The translations under genes and the position numbers were made by a program. Below are positions 27,399 to 36,987 of a stretch of 64,000 nt of DNA, one piece after another. The notes under the pieces are model-generated. The model saw nothing but the letters and a program-made list of their open reading frames with translations, was not told the DNA's origin and did not search any database. This DNA is from CAZWDL01 sp964632995. Its GTDB lineage: Bacteria > Bacteroidota > Bacteroidia > Chitinophagales > Saprospiraceae. Each line of letters begins with the position of its first letter. The stretch's first letter is position 1. The stretch is from the NCBI GenBank assembly GCA_964632995.1, contig CAZWDL010000001.1, forward strand, positions 79,744-143,743. The letters run 5' to 3'.

Positions 27399-28772
27399 CT
27401 ACTCTTCTGTTTTTTCTTTTTCCAGATCTTTGGCCCATTCGTCTCGGTCAACCGACATGGCCCAGGCCGAGCCGCCATTTTCGATACTGTTAAACATCGG
27501 TAACCATTCGGAAGGTCCAGCTGATTCCGTCAAGATCTCGTAGCGGCGCAGTTGCAGGATGGGATCCATCGGGTTGATCAGCACCGGACAGGCTTCCACA
27601 CAGGCAGTACAGGTAGTACAGGCGTGAAGTTCCTCCCGGCTGATATAGTCGAATAGCGATTTCCCATCGTCGTAGTTGTCCAGGGAGAGAGACTTTTCTT
27701 TATCCCGGGCAAATTGCTGGTCCCTACTGTCCAGGTTCTTTCCAATCTCGGCGGCGCGGTCCCGGATATCCATCATTATCTTTCGCGGTGACAATTTTTT
27801 ACCGGTAATATTGGCCGGACAAACGGCGGTGCAACGACCACACTCCGTACAGGAGTAGGCTTGTAGAATATTGATCCAGCTCAGGGAAGGAACATCGTTG
27901 GAGCCAAATTCCGGCAGTTCTTCGTCCATCGGCATCTCTTCGGCGCCCTCCTCACTTAGCCCCATCATGCTCTTTACCTCGTTCATGATCTCCGGCATAT
28001 TCTGCATTTCTCCCCTGGATTTGGTACGGGCAAAATAGGTGCTGGGGAAAGCCAGTAAAATGTGCAGGTGCTTGGAAATCGGCAGGTAATTCAAAAAGCC
28101 CAGTACCATGAGCAGGTGCAGCCACCAGCCAAAACGCTCCACAAATACCAGGGTATCGGCTTCCAGTCCGCCGAACAGCGCCGGCCCCAACCAACTGCTG
28201 ACCGCCAGAGCGCCGGTATTGGGATAATGTTGTGGATCTACCTGCTGCAGTAATGTGTCGGCGCCGTTCATACTGAATATGCCGATCAGCAAAATGATTT
28301 CAAAGATAAGGATGAGATTACCGTCGAGAAAAGGCCAGCCTTTCATTTCCGGATTGAAGAAACGCGGTATTTTCAACAAGTTACGCCGGGCCAGAAATAC
28401 AATGGTGGCAATAAAAGCGAGTACCGAGAGCACTTCGATAAAACTGATGACGAAGGTGTAAAAAGCGCCTAGCGGTTCGGCAAAAATCCGGTGTTGTCCG
28501 GTAAACCCATCAATAAAGATTTCAATCAGTTCCAGTTGCGTAATAAGAAATGCTACGTATAAGATGAAATGCATGACGGCCGGCACCCAACGCTTGAACA
28601 TCTTTTTCTGTCCGAAAGCGACCAGCAGCATATTTCGCCAGCGTTGAGCCGTATCCCCGCTTACGGCTTCTTCTTTTCCGAGAAAAATATTACGCCGCAC
28701 TTTGTTAAACTGCCAGGCGGCAAAACCCAGTGCAGAAAGTGCGACAATGCTAAATATAATTTGTTGTATCAT
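27399..28772 (-). CDS. Membrane-bound 4Fe-4S electron-transfer protein
   Basis: 457 residues. The N-terminal half has about five to six hydrophobic helices (for example IIFSIVALSALGFAAWQF, VLAFIATIVFLA, LILIFEIILLIGIFSM), like a NarI/HdrE-type membrane domain. The second half carries two 4Fe-4S motifs, CTECGRCTAVCP near residue 310 and CTTCTACVEACP near 390. It is followed by a CCG-domain protein gene on the same strand; both are likely subunits of one quinone-linked oxidoreductase. The substrate is unknown. No membrane haem-binding pattern could be assigned with confidence. Confidence 0.87.
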   Translation of the reverse strand: MIQQIIFSIVALSALGFAAWQFNKVRRNIFLGKEEAVSGDTAQRWRNMLLVAFGQKKMFKRWVPAVMHFILYVAFLITQLELIEIFIDGFTGQHRIFAEPLGAFYTFVISFIEVLSVLAFIATIVFLARRNLLKIPRFFNPEMKGWPFLDGNLILIFEIILLIGIFSMNGADTLLQQVDPQHYPNTGALAVSSWLGPALFGGLEADTLVFVERFGWWLHLLMVLGFLNYLPISKHLHILLAFPSTYFARTKSRGEMQNMPEIMNEVKSMMGLSEEGAEEMPMDEELPEFGSNDVPSLSWINILQAYSCTECGRCTAVCPANITGKKLSPRKIMMDIRDRAAEIGKNLDSRDQQFARDKEKSLSLDNYDDGKSLFDYISREELHACTTCTACVEACPVLINPMDPILQLRRYEILTESAGPSEWLPMFNSIENGGSAWAMSVDRDEWAKDLEKEKTEE

Positions 28773-28942
28773 AAATCAATCTATTCAGCGAATTTTCGCT
28801 AAAATACAATGTAAAACAAATTTTCAGGCATTAGAAGGCTTTGAAGACCTAAAATTGTCAAAGAATTGAAATTTTTAAAAAAATTACCCGGTCTAAATGA
28901 GCGTTTCCAACTAAATTAGTCCCCAAATCCGAGCATCTATCC

Positions 28943-29437
28943 ATGAAGATACTGAATCACCATCAAATCGAGCAGAAAATCAAACGCCTGGCTATTGAGA
29001 TCCTGGAGAACAACTACGATGAGCCACAGATCATTCTGGCAGGCATCAATAAAAATGGATCGGCCTTCGCCCAACTACTCCTCGAGCAACTTCAGCAAAT
29101 CACCAAAATCGAACTGAAACTGACCTGTCTACATATCAACCCCGCCAACCCGCTGAGTTCCCCTGTTGAGCTCGAGTTGCCCATAAACTCTATTCGCGAT
29201 AAGGTAATCATCATTATCGACGATGTTGCCAATACGGGGCGCACGATGTTCTACGCTTGTAAGCCGCTCATGGACACCTTGCCCCGAAAGATTGAAGTAG
29301 CCGTTTTAGTCGACCGGAAACACAAGTCTTTCCCCGTTAAGGTCGACTATGTCGGCTTGTCCCTGGCTACTACGCTGATGGAAGATATTGATGTAGACCT
29401 GAAGGATCTGGAGAATACAGCGGTATATTTGAAATAA
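28943..29437 (+). CDS. Phosphoribosyltransferase (PyrR-like)
   Basis: 164 residues, type I phosphoribosyltransferase fold. The PRPP-binding motif VIIIIDDVANTGRT lies near residues 91-104, and LAGINKNGSAFAQLL near the start corresponds to the loop that contacts pyrophosphate. The closest named relatives are PyrR-like uracil phosphoribosyltransferases and regulators, but no pyrimidine genes surround it, so substrate and function are uncertain. Confidence 0.82.
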   Translation: MKILNHHQIEQKIKRLAIEILENNYDEPQIILAGINKNGSAFAQLLLEQLQQITKIELKLTCLHINPANPLSSPVELELPINSIRDKVIIIIDDVANTGRTMFYACKPLMDTLPRKIEVAVLVDRKHKSFPVKVDYVGLSLATTLMEDIDVDLKDLENTAVYLK

Positions 29438-29451
29438 TTGGCCGTTGGCAG

Positions 29452-29474
29452 TCCCGATGCGTTTCGCTATCGGG
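29452..29474. repeat. Short hairpin with conserved-looking loop
   Basis: TCCCGAT (29452-29458) pairs with ATCGGGA (29468-29474) around the loop GCGTTTCGC. It lies between the convergent phosphoribosyltransferase and patatin genes. The motif resembles short dispersed hairpins seen in Bacteroidota genomes; whether it recurs in this genome cannot be tested here. No T-run follows. Confidence 0.5.
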
Positions 29475-29511
29475 ATGTCCGCTTCGTTCCAATTGCCTGG
29501 CTTAGCCGTGC

Positions 29512-30333
29512 TCATCCAGCATCCAGCCCCACTTTTCTAGCCCTTGCCTCCTCTACTTTCCGCAGAATCTCCGGCATTTGGGCGACTGCGGTTTCATAGC
29601 CGATATCGTAGAATTCCTGATACTTATTAAACTGGAAAATATTGTAGGCGTGAACTCTTTTGGGTTCGATAAAGATGTCGCAGAATTCGACATTGGGCCG
29701 GGTATTGCCCTGGATGGAGAGTTCGAAGCAGCGGGTGGCGATACCAAAAACGCTTTGGACCGATTTTCCGGGGGCGTCGACCAAGGGCATCACATTGACA
29801 CCGATAATGAGGTCCACATCCGAGTAAACCAACGGCCGAACCGGCAAATTTTCGAGCAGCCCGCCATCGACGTACTGCTGGCCGTCGATTTCTACCGGCT
29901 GGAAAACGAGCGGAATAGCGGAAGAAGCCATGATCGCCTGAAAAAGCGGCCCCTCCTCAATGATTTTACATTCCCCGGTATTCAGGTTAGAGACGGCGAC
30001 AAAAAGCTTCTTTTGTAAGGCCTCGAAGCCATCTACCTCAATGAATTTTGCTAGTCGATCCTTCAGGTAGGTGAGTTTGGCCAGCCCGGAATAAGGAAAC
30101 GACACCTTAAAAATTTTTAAAATACTGGCATCCTTGACAAATTCCATCATTCGGTCCGGGCCGTTACCACTCGCGTAAAGCGCACCCGCAATGGCACCGG
30201 CGCTGGTACCTGAGAGCACTTCCGGGAAGAGCCCTTGTTCTTCCAAGGCCCGCAATACGCCGATGTGGGCGATTCCTCTGGCCCCTCCACCGGAGAGGGC
30301 AATTCCAATTCTTACTGACTCCTCTTTGTTCAT
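29512..30333 (-). CDS. Patatin-like phospholipase
   Basis: 273 residues of the RssA/YlbK type. The oxyanion hole motif GGGARG (residues 15-20), nucleophile motif GTSAG (42-46, Ser44) and the DGG motif (Asp near residue 155) complete the Ser-Asp dyad. No signal peptide is seen. The family hydrolyses acyl esters of phospholipids and is cytoplasmic or membrane associated. It converges with the phosphoribosyltransferase gene. Confidence 0.92.
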   Translation of the reverse strand: MNKEESVRIGIALSGGGARGIAHIGVLRALEEQGLFPEVLSGTSAGAIAGALYASGNGPDRMMEFVKDASILKIFKVSFPYSGLAKLTYLKDRLAKFIEVDGFEALQKKLFVAVSNLNTGECKIIEEGPLFQAIMASSAIPLVFQPVEIDGQQYVDGGLLENLPVRPLVYSDVDLIIGVNVMPLVDAPGKSVQSVFGIATRCFELSIQGNTRPNVEFCDIFIEPKRVHAYNIFQFNKYQEFYDIGYETAVAQMPEILRKVEEARARKVGLDAG

Positions 30334-30595
30334 TCGGAAAATTTAGTGATTCCATACGAAAAGACAAAGGCCTCCTAATAAGTTTAGGAAAAGAAACGGC
30401 TGCGCCCTTAAATTTAATGCCTGACAGAGGTGGTTAGGTTTTAAAATTATAGGATCCTATTCTTATTTTTGAAATGGAAATTAAATTTTCTGTAAAGACA
30501 GTCTTAAATCCTAATATTTTTGCTAGAAATCGCGAAAGCCAATTTTTATCCTGTCATCAAGGAGTTATTACTACTATAAGCTATTGATCGTCAGA
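30334..30595. other. AT-rich intergenic region with promoter-like boxes
   Basis: Spacer between the patatin start and a small ORF. Two exact TAttTTTG boxes on the plus strand are visible at 30464-30471 and 30515-30522, both lacking a clear -33 TTTG. No RNA gene is recognised. Confidence 0.5.
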
Positions 30596-30826
30596 ATGCT
30601 GACGAGGAAAAGTTTAAAAAAAATTAATGCTGAATCACTTCACCATGGCAATGGGGCGAGTATTTTTGCGCATGAATTGAACGCAAAACCGTACACAACT
30701 ATGGGGTGGTCCGCAGCTATCTACTACTCAAAAATTCTATTCTCCCGTTTTTTAGAGGACCGTCCCGGAAACATTTCAATGCTGGAATTATTAAAATTAT
30801 CGGATAACCTAATCAACACTCACTAA
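30596..30826 (+). CDS. Possible small protein (76 aa)
   Basis: ATG at 30596 (or TTG at 30584). The encoded sequence begins MLTRKSLKKINAES and contains a mildly hydrophobic stretch around TMGWSAAIYYSKILFSRFL. It is not recognised, has no signal peptide and ends 15 bases before the receptor remnant. It may be a real small gene, a remnant associated with the decayed receptor locus, or chance. Two TAttTTTG boxes upstream favour transcription. Confidence 0.35.
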   Translation: MLTRKSLKKINAESLHHGNGASIFAHELNAKPYTTMGWSAAIYYSKILFSRFLEDRPGNISMLELLKLSDNLINTH

Positions 30827-30841
30827 TCTAAAACACTGGTT

Positions 30842-33092
30842 ATGAAACTACTCTCAAGACCTCTGCTCACTATGTTGTTCCTGTTTTTCACAGGAATGAC
30901 ACTGCTGACGCAAGGGTTAACAACGACGCCTTCGGCCTGGCCGGGTCCGGCACCAACGGCGGACAGACCGGCGTACAGCCCATATCGATCGATGCCATCG
31001 AACAATTCACAGTATCTGTTGCGCCTTTCGACGTCCGCCAGAGTGGTTTCACCGGCGGCTCCGTCAACGCGGTAACCCGCAGCGGCACCAACGAATTCAA
31101 GGGCTCTGCCTATTACTTCTGGAGAAATGAAATGCTGGCCGGCAAACGCATCACTACCGATGAGAGGCTGTCGAAATTCACAGCTAAAACCTACGGCTTC
31201 CGCCTGGGCGGCCCTATTGTCAAAGATAAACTCTTCTTCTTTGTCAATGCCGAGCTGCAGCGAGATGATACGCCACAGCCGTTCAACTTCGACAATTATG
31301 TGGGAGATGCCGACCTGCAACAGGTTCAGCAACTCGGCAGCCAGGTTCAGGAACAGTACGATTACGACCTCGGTTCCTTCGACGACAATACGGCATTTCT
31401 CGAAAGTGATAAGTTCCTGGCCAAAATTGACTGGAACATTAGCCAGAACCACAAACTTTCGCTGCGTCACTCTTTCGTCCAGGCAGAAAACCTGGAGGCC
31501 CGGAATTCGGGTTTCAGAAGCATCAACTTCATCAACGGCTCCGAGCTTTTCACCTCCACGACCAACTCTTCGGCACTGGAGCTGAGCAGCATCTTCGGCA
31601 GTAACATTTCCAACAAGCTGAACATCGGCGCAACCATTGTGCGGGATGACCGCGATCCGCTCGGCGAGCCCTTCCCCACGGTCAGCCTGGAAGATGGTGA
31701 AGGCTCCGTCAATTTTGGTGCGGAACGCTTCTCGACAGCCAACCTGCTGAATCAGGATATCATTACCGTAAAGAACGACCTCAGCATCTTCGCCGGTCGT
31801 CACGAACTGCTCTTCGGCGTCAACTTCGAGTATTTCAATGCAGGTAACTTGTTTATCCGTAATAATTTCGGTTACTATGAATGGTTTGACGATCGCGATA
31901 CGGATGATAGTGGTGTAGACCGCTTCCTGGCCGGCGAATCCGCCGATCAGTTCTCCCGCAGCTTCTCGCAGGTAGACAACGTCACCGGCGACGAATCCGA
32001 GGCCATCGCTGAATTCAGCCAGATCCTGCTCGGCGTTTATGTCTTTACACCAAGAACATCAATAACATCCGCTACCAGAACTTCAACCTGAAGCCCTCTG
32101 ACCGCAACCTGGTCGGCGCTGACAACCGACCGCTCTTCCGCGGTACGCTGGCTCAATTCGGCGATGACGTCATCGATCCGACCTATACCTACATTATGCT
32201 GGCCAGCAACACCGGCAAAGGCTACTCCTGGAACTTTGCCACCACCCTGAGCAAGGTGTTCTCCAACGGCCTCAGAGCGCAGGTGTCTTACTCTTACAAC
32301 GATGCCTACAGCGTCTTCGACCTGGGCTCTTCGCAGAACAACTCGCAATGGAGAGGATACTACAATGTTCAGGGACGTAACTCGGTGGTCGACGATCCGA
32401 TGCGTTCCGATTTCGCTTCCGGCCACCGCATCTTCGGTCAGGTGTCCTACGGCCTGGAATACGCCGGCTTCATGAAGTCTTCGCTGTCGCTGAACTTCAA
32501 CGGGCAGACGGGTGGCTACTTCTCTTACGTCGTTGACGCGCCTAACTTCCTGTTTATCGACGACGGCGGTTTCAGCGATAACGAACTCATCTACGTACCC
32601 AACAGCCGGAATGAAATCGTTCTCGTAGAAACCCAAACCGGTGGTCAGACCTACTCGCCTGAGCAGCAGTGGGCTATTCTGGATCAGTACATCAACAACG
32701 ATTCGCACTTAAGTGAGCGCCGCGGCCAATACGCCGAGCGCAACGGCGCCCGTCAGCCTTTTGAGTTCACGATGGACCTGCGCTTCCTGCAGGACTTCTA
32801 CATCGAAACGAAAAAGGGCAAGCGCAATACGCTGCAGTTTTCGGTGGATATCTTCAACTTCACCAACCTGCTGAACCGCGACTGGGGCCGCCGCCGCTTC
32901 GCAGGCAGCTTCGGGGCCTTCCCGCTTCTCGAGTTGGAAAACAACACGCTCGGAGAGGCGCCGACACCGGAGTACTCGGTTTCCTCCAAAATTCTTCAAG
33001 GCGAGGATCCCTGGACCGGCAACATCGATGAGTTCGGCTTCCGCAGCTCCATCTGGCAAATGCAGTTGGGTGTCCGTTACATCTTCAACTAA
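30842..33092 (+). pseudogene. TonB-dependent receptor (Oar-like) with two internal deletions
   Basis: A signal peptide (MKLLSRPLLTMLFLFFTG, ending LTQG) starts at 30842 in one frame. At about 30916 the coding potential jumps to another frame with the plug-domain end and first barrel strands: GQTGVQPISIDAIEQFTVSV, SGFTGGSVNAVTRSGTNEFK, TYGFRLGGPIVKDKLFFFVN. That frame runs to about 32040 (AEFSQILLGVY) and then stops at 32091. The last barrel part resumes in a third frame at about 32046 (YTKNINNIRYQNFNLKP) to the final strand WQMQLGVRYIFN at 33092. Oar-type receptors are usually about 1000-1100 residues, so the carboxypeptidase-like N-domain, most of the plug and a middle barrel portion appear missing. 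Terminator retained. Assembly collapse is an alternative explanation. Confidence 0.85.
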
Positions 33093-33130
33093 GATGAGCG
33101 ATACCGGCTCTTAGCCAGGTTGAACTAAAA

Positions 33131-33165
33131 AGCGGGCGGTGATTGTTTATCAATCGCCGCCCGCT
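33131..33165 (+). terminator. Intrinsic terminator after the receptor remnant
   Basis: AGCGGGCGGTGATTG pairs with CAATCGCCGCCCGCT (15 bp, one G-T pair) around a 5-base loop, followed by TTCTTTT. A classic strong terminator. Confidence 0.9.
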
Positions 33166-33267
33166 TTCTTTTCCAGTTCTACTTTGTCAACCTATGAAGC
33201 CGCAGCGGATCCGGTGGTGATTTAAAGTGCCAAATTAAGACTAATGACTGTCAACTTTTTTTCCGCA

Positions 33268-34212
33268 TCAGGATAATCCCGGATAAAAGACTTCCGCCAT
33301 CATGCAACGTGTGCTGCCTCCTCCTAATGCTTCGATAGTGGGTATGGGACTGGAAAGTATTTTGGTATGAGCCTCTATTTTTTCAACCTGATCTTCATTG
33401 AGGGATTGAAAAGCCTGTTCAGACATCACCAGAAAGGTCTCTCCTTCTTTATTCCGCACTTGTAGCATATTACCGGCAAAGGCTTTCATCTGGGAGATAG
33501 TAATTTCGATTAGGGCCTTTCCCGTTTCCCGGAGTTTGGCCACCAGGGCGTTGCGCTCCTTGTCGTCCCGTACGGTATCCAGACAGACGACGACGATGTC
33601 TTCACCAAGCGCCATCATGACGTTGGTGTGATAGATTTCCACCTGCTCGTCATCGACAGCATTAAAAACAATTTTTTCGTAGTCGAACTGATCACAAAAT
33701 TCATTGAGCAAACCGATATCCGTCCGCGGGCTGAGGCAGGCATAGACAATCCGGTTGATCCGGTCGAGAATCATGCTGCCGGTACCTTCCAGAAAGCGAT
33801 CGCGGGTTTCGTATTGCTCGAGATGAACTCTTTCCTCGAAAGGGAATTGGTCGAAGAACTGCTCTATAATTTCTTCCCTTCTTTCTTCCCGACGTATTTC
33901 GGAGAACATGGGATAAGTCACCACGCAACCATCTTCATGGAAAGTAATCCAGTTGTTGGGGAAAACGGCGTCGGGCGTTACCGGCGTGTCATTATCGTCC
34001 GCGACGATGACCTCGATACCCTTTTCGCGTAGCTTGCTGACAAAATCATCGAATTCACGAACCGCCTTTTCCTGGATTTCCTCATCCGAGAGGTCGGTCT
34101 GTCTTTGCTGAAAAACATTGTTGAGCGCCGTTTCCTCATTGAAGCCGAAACGGGCCGGTCGCACCATGAGTAGGGTATCCGTGGTCTGATGATAGGTTTT
34201 CGGTTCCTGCAT
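33268..34212 (-). CDS. ctlX: Citrulline utilization hydrolase CtlX-like (amidinotransferase/DDAH superfamily)
   Basis: About 314 residues from the ATG at 34212. Start TTDTLLMVRPARFGFNEETA, then TPDAVFPNNWITFHEDG, GTGSMILDRINRIVYACLSP and the C-terminal active-site segment ALGGGSTRCMMAEVF, whose cysteine is the expected nucleophile. The family is related to arginine deiminase and dimethylargininase; CtlX is a name given in Bacteroidota to a citrulline hydrolase. The TTG at 34230 is an unlikely start. Substrate specificity is inferred. Confidence 0.87.
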   Translation of the reverse strand: MQEPKTYHQTTDTLLMVRPARFGFNEETALNNVFQQRQTDLSDEEIQEKAVREFDDFVSKLREKGIEVIVADDNDTPVTPDAVFPNNWITFHEDGCVVTYPMFSEIRREERREEIIEQFFDQFPFEERVHLEQYETRDRFLEGTGSMILDRINRIVYACLSPRTDIGLLNEFCDQFDYEKIVFNAVDDEQVEIYHTNVMMALGEDIVVVCLDTVRDDKERNALVAKLRETGKALIEITISQMKAFAGNMLQVRNKEGETFLVMSEQAFQSLNEDQVEKIEAHTKILSSPIPTIEALGGGSTRCMMAEVFYPGLS

Positions 34213-34266
34213 AGTTGAAGTTTTGCGCAAAAGAAAAGTATGGACTTCGGTCGAGGCGTCCCCGAT

Positions 34267-34617
34267 TTATCCGCCCGATTTTTTAGTATCGCTGAAATCT
34301 TCTTTCTTCAGCAATTCCACAACGCGGTCGCGGTGGTCGCCCTGGATCAGAATTTCGCCGTCTTTGACAGAGCCGCCAACGCCACATTTTTTCTTAAGCA
34401 TTTTGCCGATTTCCTCCAGGCGCTCCTCCGGACCTACGAATCCGGTGACCAGGGTAACTTCCTTACCTTTTCTCTTTTTTCTGTCCAGTAACACCCTCAG
34501 ACGCTGTTCGCCGGCGGGAAGTTCCTTGGCTTGCTGGTTTTGCTCATAGTTGTAATCGTAATCAGGATCGGTGGAATAGACTATGCCGACCCGTTTTTTC
34601 TTGTTCTTTTTCCCCAT
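34267..34617 (-). CDS. SUI1/eIF1-like translation factor (YciH family)
   Basis: 116 residues. A lysine-rich start (MGKKNKKKRVGIVYSTDPDY) is followed by the SUI1 core: QRLRVLLDRKKRKGKEVTLV, GFVGPEERLEEIGKMLKKKC, GVGGSVKDGEILIQGDHRDR. YciH resembles eukaryotic eIF1 and may influence start-codon discrimination. It is encoded 54 bases downstream of the ctlX ATG, on the same strand upstream of it. Full length. Confidence 0.93.
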   Translation of the reverse strand: MGKKNKKKRVGIVYSTDPDYDYNYEQNQQAKELPAGEQRLRVLLDRKKRKGKEVTLVTGFVGPEERLEEIGKMLKKKCGVGGSVKDGEILIQGDHRDRVVELLKKEDFSDTKKSGG

Positions 34618-34814
34618 CGTTCTTCCTTTTGGTGAGAATAAATTAACCCATTTTCATTTGCAACAGATGATTATTTGCCATTGTTGCCGCATCATTATTT
34701 TAATCCTGTTGAATTATCAGAATACCAGTAAGCCAAATTATCTCCTGAATTCCAAAACAAGAGCCCTTGAAATTGCATTTCTTTTTCATCAATCAGTTGC
34801 AAACAACCATCCTA

Positions 34815-35693
34815 ATGAAGCGAGTAACCGATGAAATGACGCCGGAAGAGGGGCCGGACGATGCAAGCCACCCTAGTAAACTTCCTGTTCAAAAGCCTAA
34901 ATTACTGGACATAGTCAGCCACCGGCCCTCCAGATTATTCATTTTCCTGGCAGGTTTTTTTGTAACAAATGCCCTGGTCGCCGAATTTATCGGCGTAAAA
35001 ATATTTGCGTTGGAAGACACGCTGAATATTCCTCCTTTTAATTTCAACATTTTCGGACAGGAAGGCGCGCTTCAGTTTTCGGCGGGTGTTTTACTTTGGC
35101 CCATCGTTTTTATCATGACCGACGTCATCAATGAATACTATGGTAAAAGAGGTATTCGCTTACTCTCCTTTCTGGCGGTGGGGCTCATCGGTTACGCTTT
35201 TCTCATGATCTTCGCCGCCATGCAGTTGACGCCGGCCGACTGGTGGGTCGCTCAAAACGTGAGTAAGGGGGTGCCGGATATGCAGAAGGCGTATTCGGTC
35301 ATTCTCGGACAGGGGCTCTTAATTATTATGGGCTCCATCTCCGCTTTCCTCATCGCACAATTGGTGGATGTCATATCTTTTCACCGGATAAAAGAAGCTA
35401 CGGGAGAAAAAATGATCTGGCTGCGCGCCACGGGATCCACCCTCATTTCCCAACTCGTGGATAGCTTTGTGGTGCTATTTGTCGCTTTCAAGCTGGGTCC
35501 GGAACTAGTGGGCAATGTGGAACCCTGGTCATGGAATCAACTGTTGGCGGTAGCTACCGTACAGTATACTTACAAATTTGTGATGGCTATTATTCTCACA
35601 CCAGCCATTTATTTGGCCCATTTCTTTATCGATGGATACCTGGGGCACGAGATGGCGCATGAAATGAAGATCAAGGCGACGCATTGGAATTAA
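34815..35693 (+). CDS. Queuosine precursor transporter (YhhQ/VUT family)
   Basis: About 292 residues from the ATG at 34815, after a soluble N-terminal tail. Membrane helices and family motifs are visible: LFIFLAGFFVTNALVAEFIG, then LLWPIVFIMTDVINEYYGKR with the conserved DVINEYYG, and LISQLVDSFVVLFVAF with the conserved QLVDSFV. Such carriers import queuosine precursors such as preQ0 or preQ1. An upstream TTG at 34767 and an ATG at 34836 are alternatives. It converges with DUF3810. Confidence 0.88.
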   Translation: MKRVTDEMTPEEGPDDASHPSKLPVQKPKLLDIVSHRPSRLFIFLAGFFVTNALVAEFIGVKIFALEDTLNIPPFNFNIFGQEGALQFSAGVLLWPIVFIMTDVINEYYGKRGIRLLSFLAVGLIGYAFLMIFAAMQLTPADWWVAQNVSKGVPDMQKAYSVILGQGLLIIMGSISAFLIAQLVDVISFHRIKEATGEKMIWLRATGSTLISQLVDSFVVLFVAFKLGPELVGNVEPWSWNQLLAVATVQYTYKFVMAIILTPAIYLAHFFIDGYLGHEMAHEMKIKATHWN

Positions 35694-35718
35694 AGGCTCA
35701 GCGGCGACTTCACGCCAC

Positions 35719-36816
35719 TTATCCGGCTCTTTTCCCGCGCCAGGCGTGCACCAGCATGATGACGCGATTGTAATTGAGAATACCCTCTTCGATACCCTGC
35801 GATTTGAGGTAGGCGTCATAGGCGTAGTAGCGCAGGCGAGGCATGATATCGGGATAGCGCCGCAGGTTTTCATTAATGGAATCGAGATCGGCCTGGATAC
35901 CAGGCGGCAGCTGCTCTCTCAATTGCCGGTATTCTTCCGGCTGGTAACGCAAGTAATTGGAGGCCAGAGTACGCCAGTAGGCCAGATGCCCCGCGTAAGC
36001 AATAAAGGGGTCGGCTGACTGCCTGCAGCTCAGGTAGGCCAGAAAGTTGCAGGTGCCTTCATCGCCAAATCCAAAACCATGACTCATTTCGTGGGTCATG
36101 GTAAAGGGTAACCGCAGCGGATGAATGCCCGCATCAACATGCCCCTCCCCTGTCCAGGGGAAGTAAAGTCCGGAAGAACTAAAGTACAGGAACACCCCCT
36201 TGGGATACAAGTGCCTGGCGCGGACCCGGCCGCTGGCAGGAAAGCCGTACTGCCTTAACCAGGCCTCGATCTGCCGGCGCAGTTGATTTTCCAAATCTTC
36301 CGGAAGCGATTCCTCGCCGAAAGCCTGCTCAGTACTTCCCGGAATAGCGGACCGCAGCCGAATCAGATTTTCGGTTTCAATATCCAGCTCCTTTTTTAAC
36401 TCCTTAAGAGAAAGCGGAGCAAGCTCCAAGGCCAGCTGTTCTTCTATGGGCAAACGACCATAATTGAATCCCCATAAAAAGAAGAAGGCAAACACTATTC
36501 CGCCGGCACAGGCCAGGGAAGCGAGAAAAGTCTGAAAAACCTTTTCCTTTATCGAGGCTGTCGACCGGATCAGGCGGCGGGTTTGCCGAACGGCCAGCAG
36601 GGAAATCAGCAAAAAGAAAAGATAGATGAGCGGAACCGGCAGCCAGGCAAGCAGATAATCTATTGTCCAGCGAATACCGAGAAAGAATCCACGGCTATAG
36701 TACTGTTCGACTATTCCGGGATGATTATCCAGCAGCAGGCGTAATAAAGCGGCCAGGATGCCGAGGGCAATCCACACTAACCTGGTCCTGATCTTTTTTT
36801 TCCTGTTCATTTTCAT
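35719..36816 (-). CDS. DUF3810 membrane zincin-like protein
   Basis: 365 residues. Three hydrophobic segments near the N-terminus (LVWIALGILAALLRLLL; AWLPVPLIYLFFLLISLL; FLASLACAGGIVFAFFFLWG) are followed by a soluble domain with PFTMTHEMSHGFGFGDEGTC near residue 235. The HEMSH plus downstream glutamate pattern matches HExxH zinc metallopeptidases, so the family may contain membrane-bound peptidases; no substrate is known. Restricted largely to Bacteroidota and Firmicutes. Confidence 0.82.
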   Translation of the reverse strand: MKMNRKKKIRTRLVWIALGILAALLRLLLDNHPGIVEQYYSRGFFLGIRWTIDYLLAWLPVPLIYLFFLLISLLAVRQTRRLIRSTASIKEKVFQTFLASLACAGGIVFAFFFLWGFNYGRLPIEEQLALELAPLSLKELKKELDIETENLIRLRSAIPGSTEQAFGEESLPEDLENQLRRQIEAWLRQYGFPASGRVRARHLYPKGVFLYFSSSGLYFPWTGEGHVDAGIHPLRLPFTMTHEMSHGFGFGDEGTCNFLAYLSCRQSADPFIAYAGHLAYWRTLASNYLRYQPEEYRQLREQLPPGIQADLDSINENLRRYPDIMPRLRYYAYDAYLKSQGIEEGILNYNRVIMLVHAWRGKRAG

Positions 36817-36912
36817 CTTAACGAGCGGACGTCATACACTATTGAATAAAAACAAATACGCTCTTCCAACAGTTGTATACTGGCAGATTTCTTTTTTCCA
36901 GAGGCAATTGTT

Positions 36913-36920
36913 TATTTTTG
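36913..36920 (+). promoter_or_regulatory. Bacteroidota-type -7 box upstream of trxA
   Basis: TATTTTTG matches TAnnTTTG. It is followed by CA and would start transcription about 60 bases before trxA. The -33 region is T-rich but lacks an exact TTTG. Confidence 0.5.
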
Positions 36921-36987
36921 CAACCCAACAGATATCTGTGTTGTTACCAAAAGACTATTTATTCACTAACAATGAAAAAAGAAAACC

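Noticed and set aside
30823..31803. Minus-strand open frame of 326 codons
   Set aside because: Antisense to clear TonB-receptor coding text; GC-rich codon bias leaves the opposite strand open.
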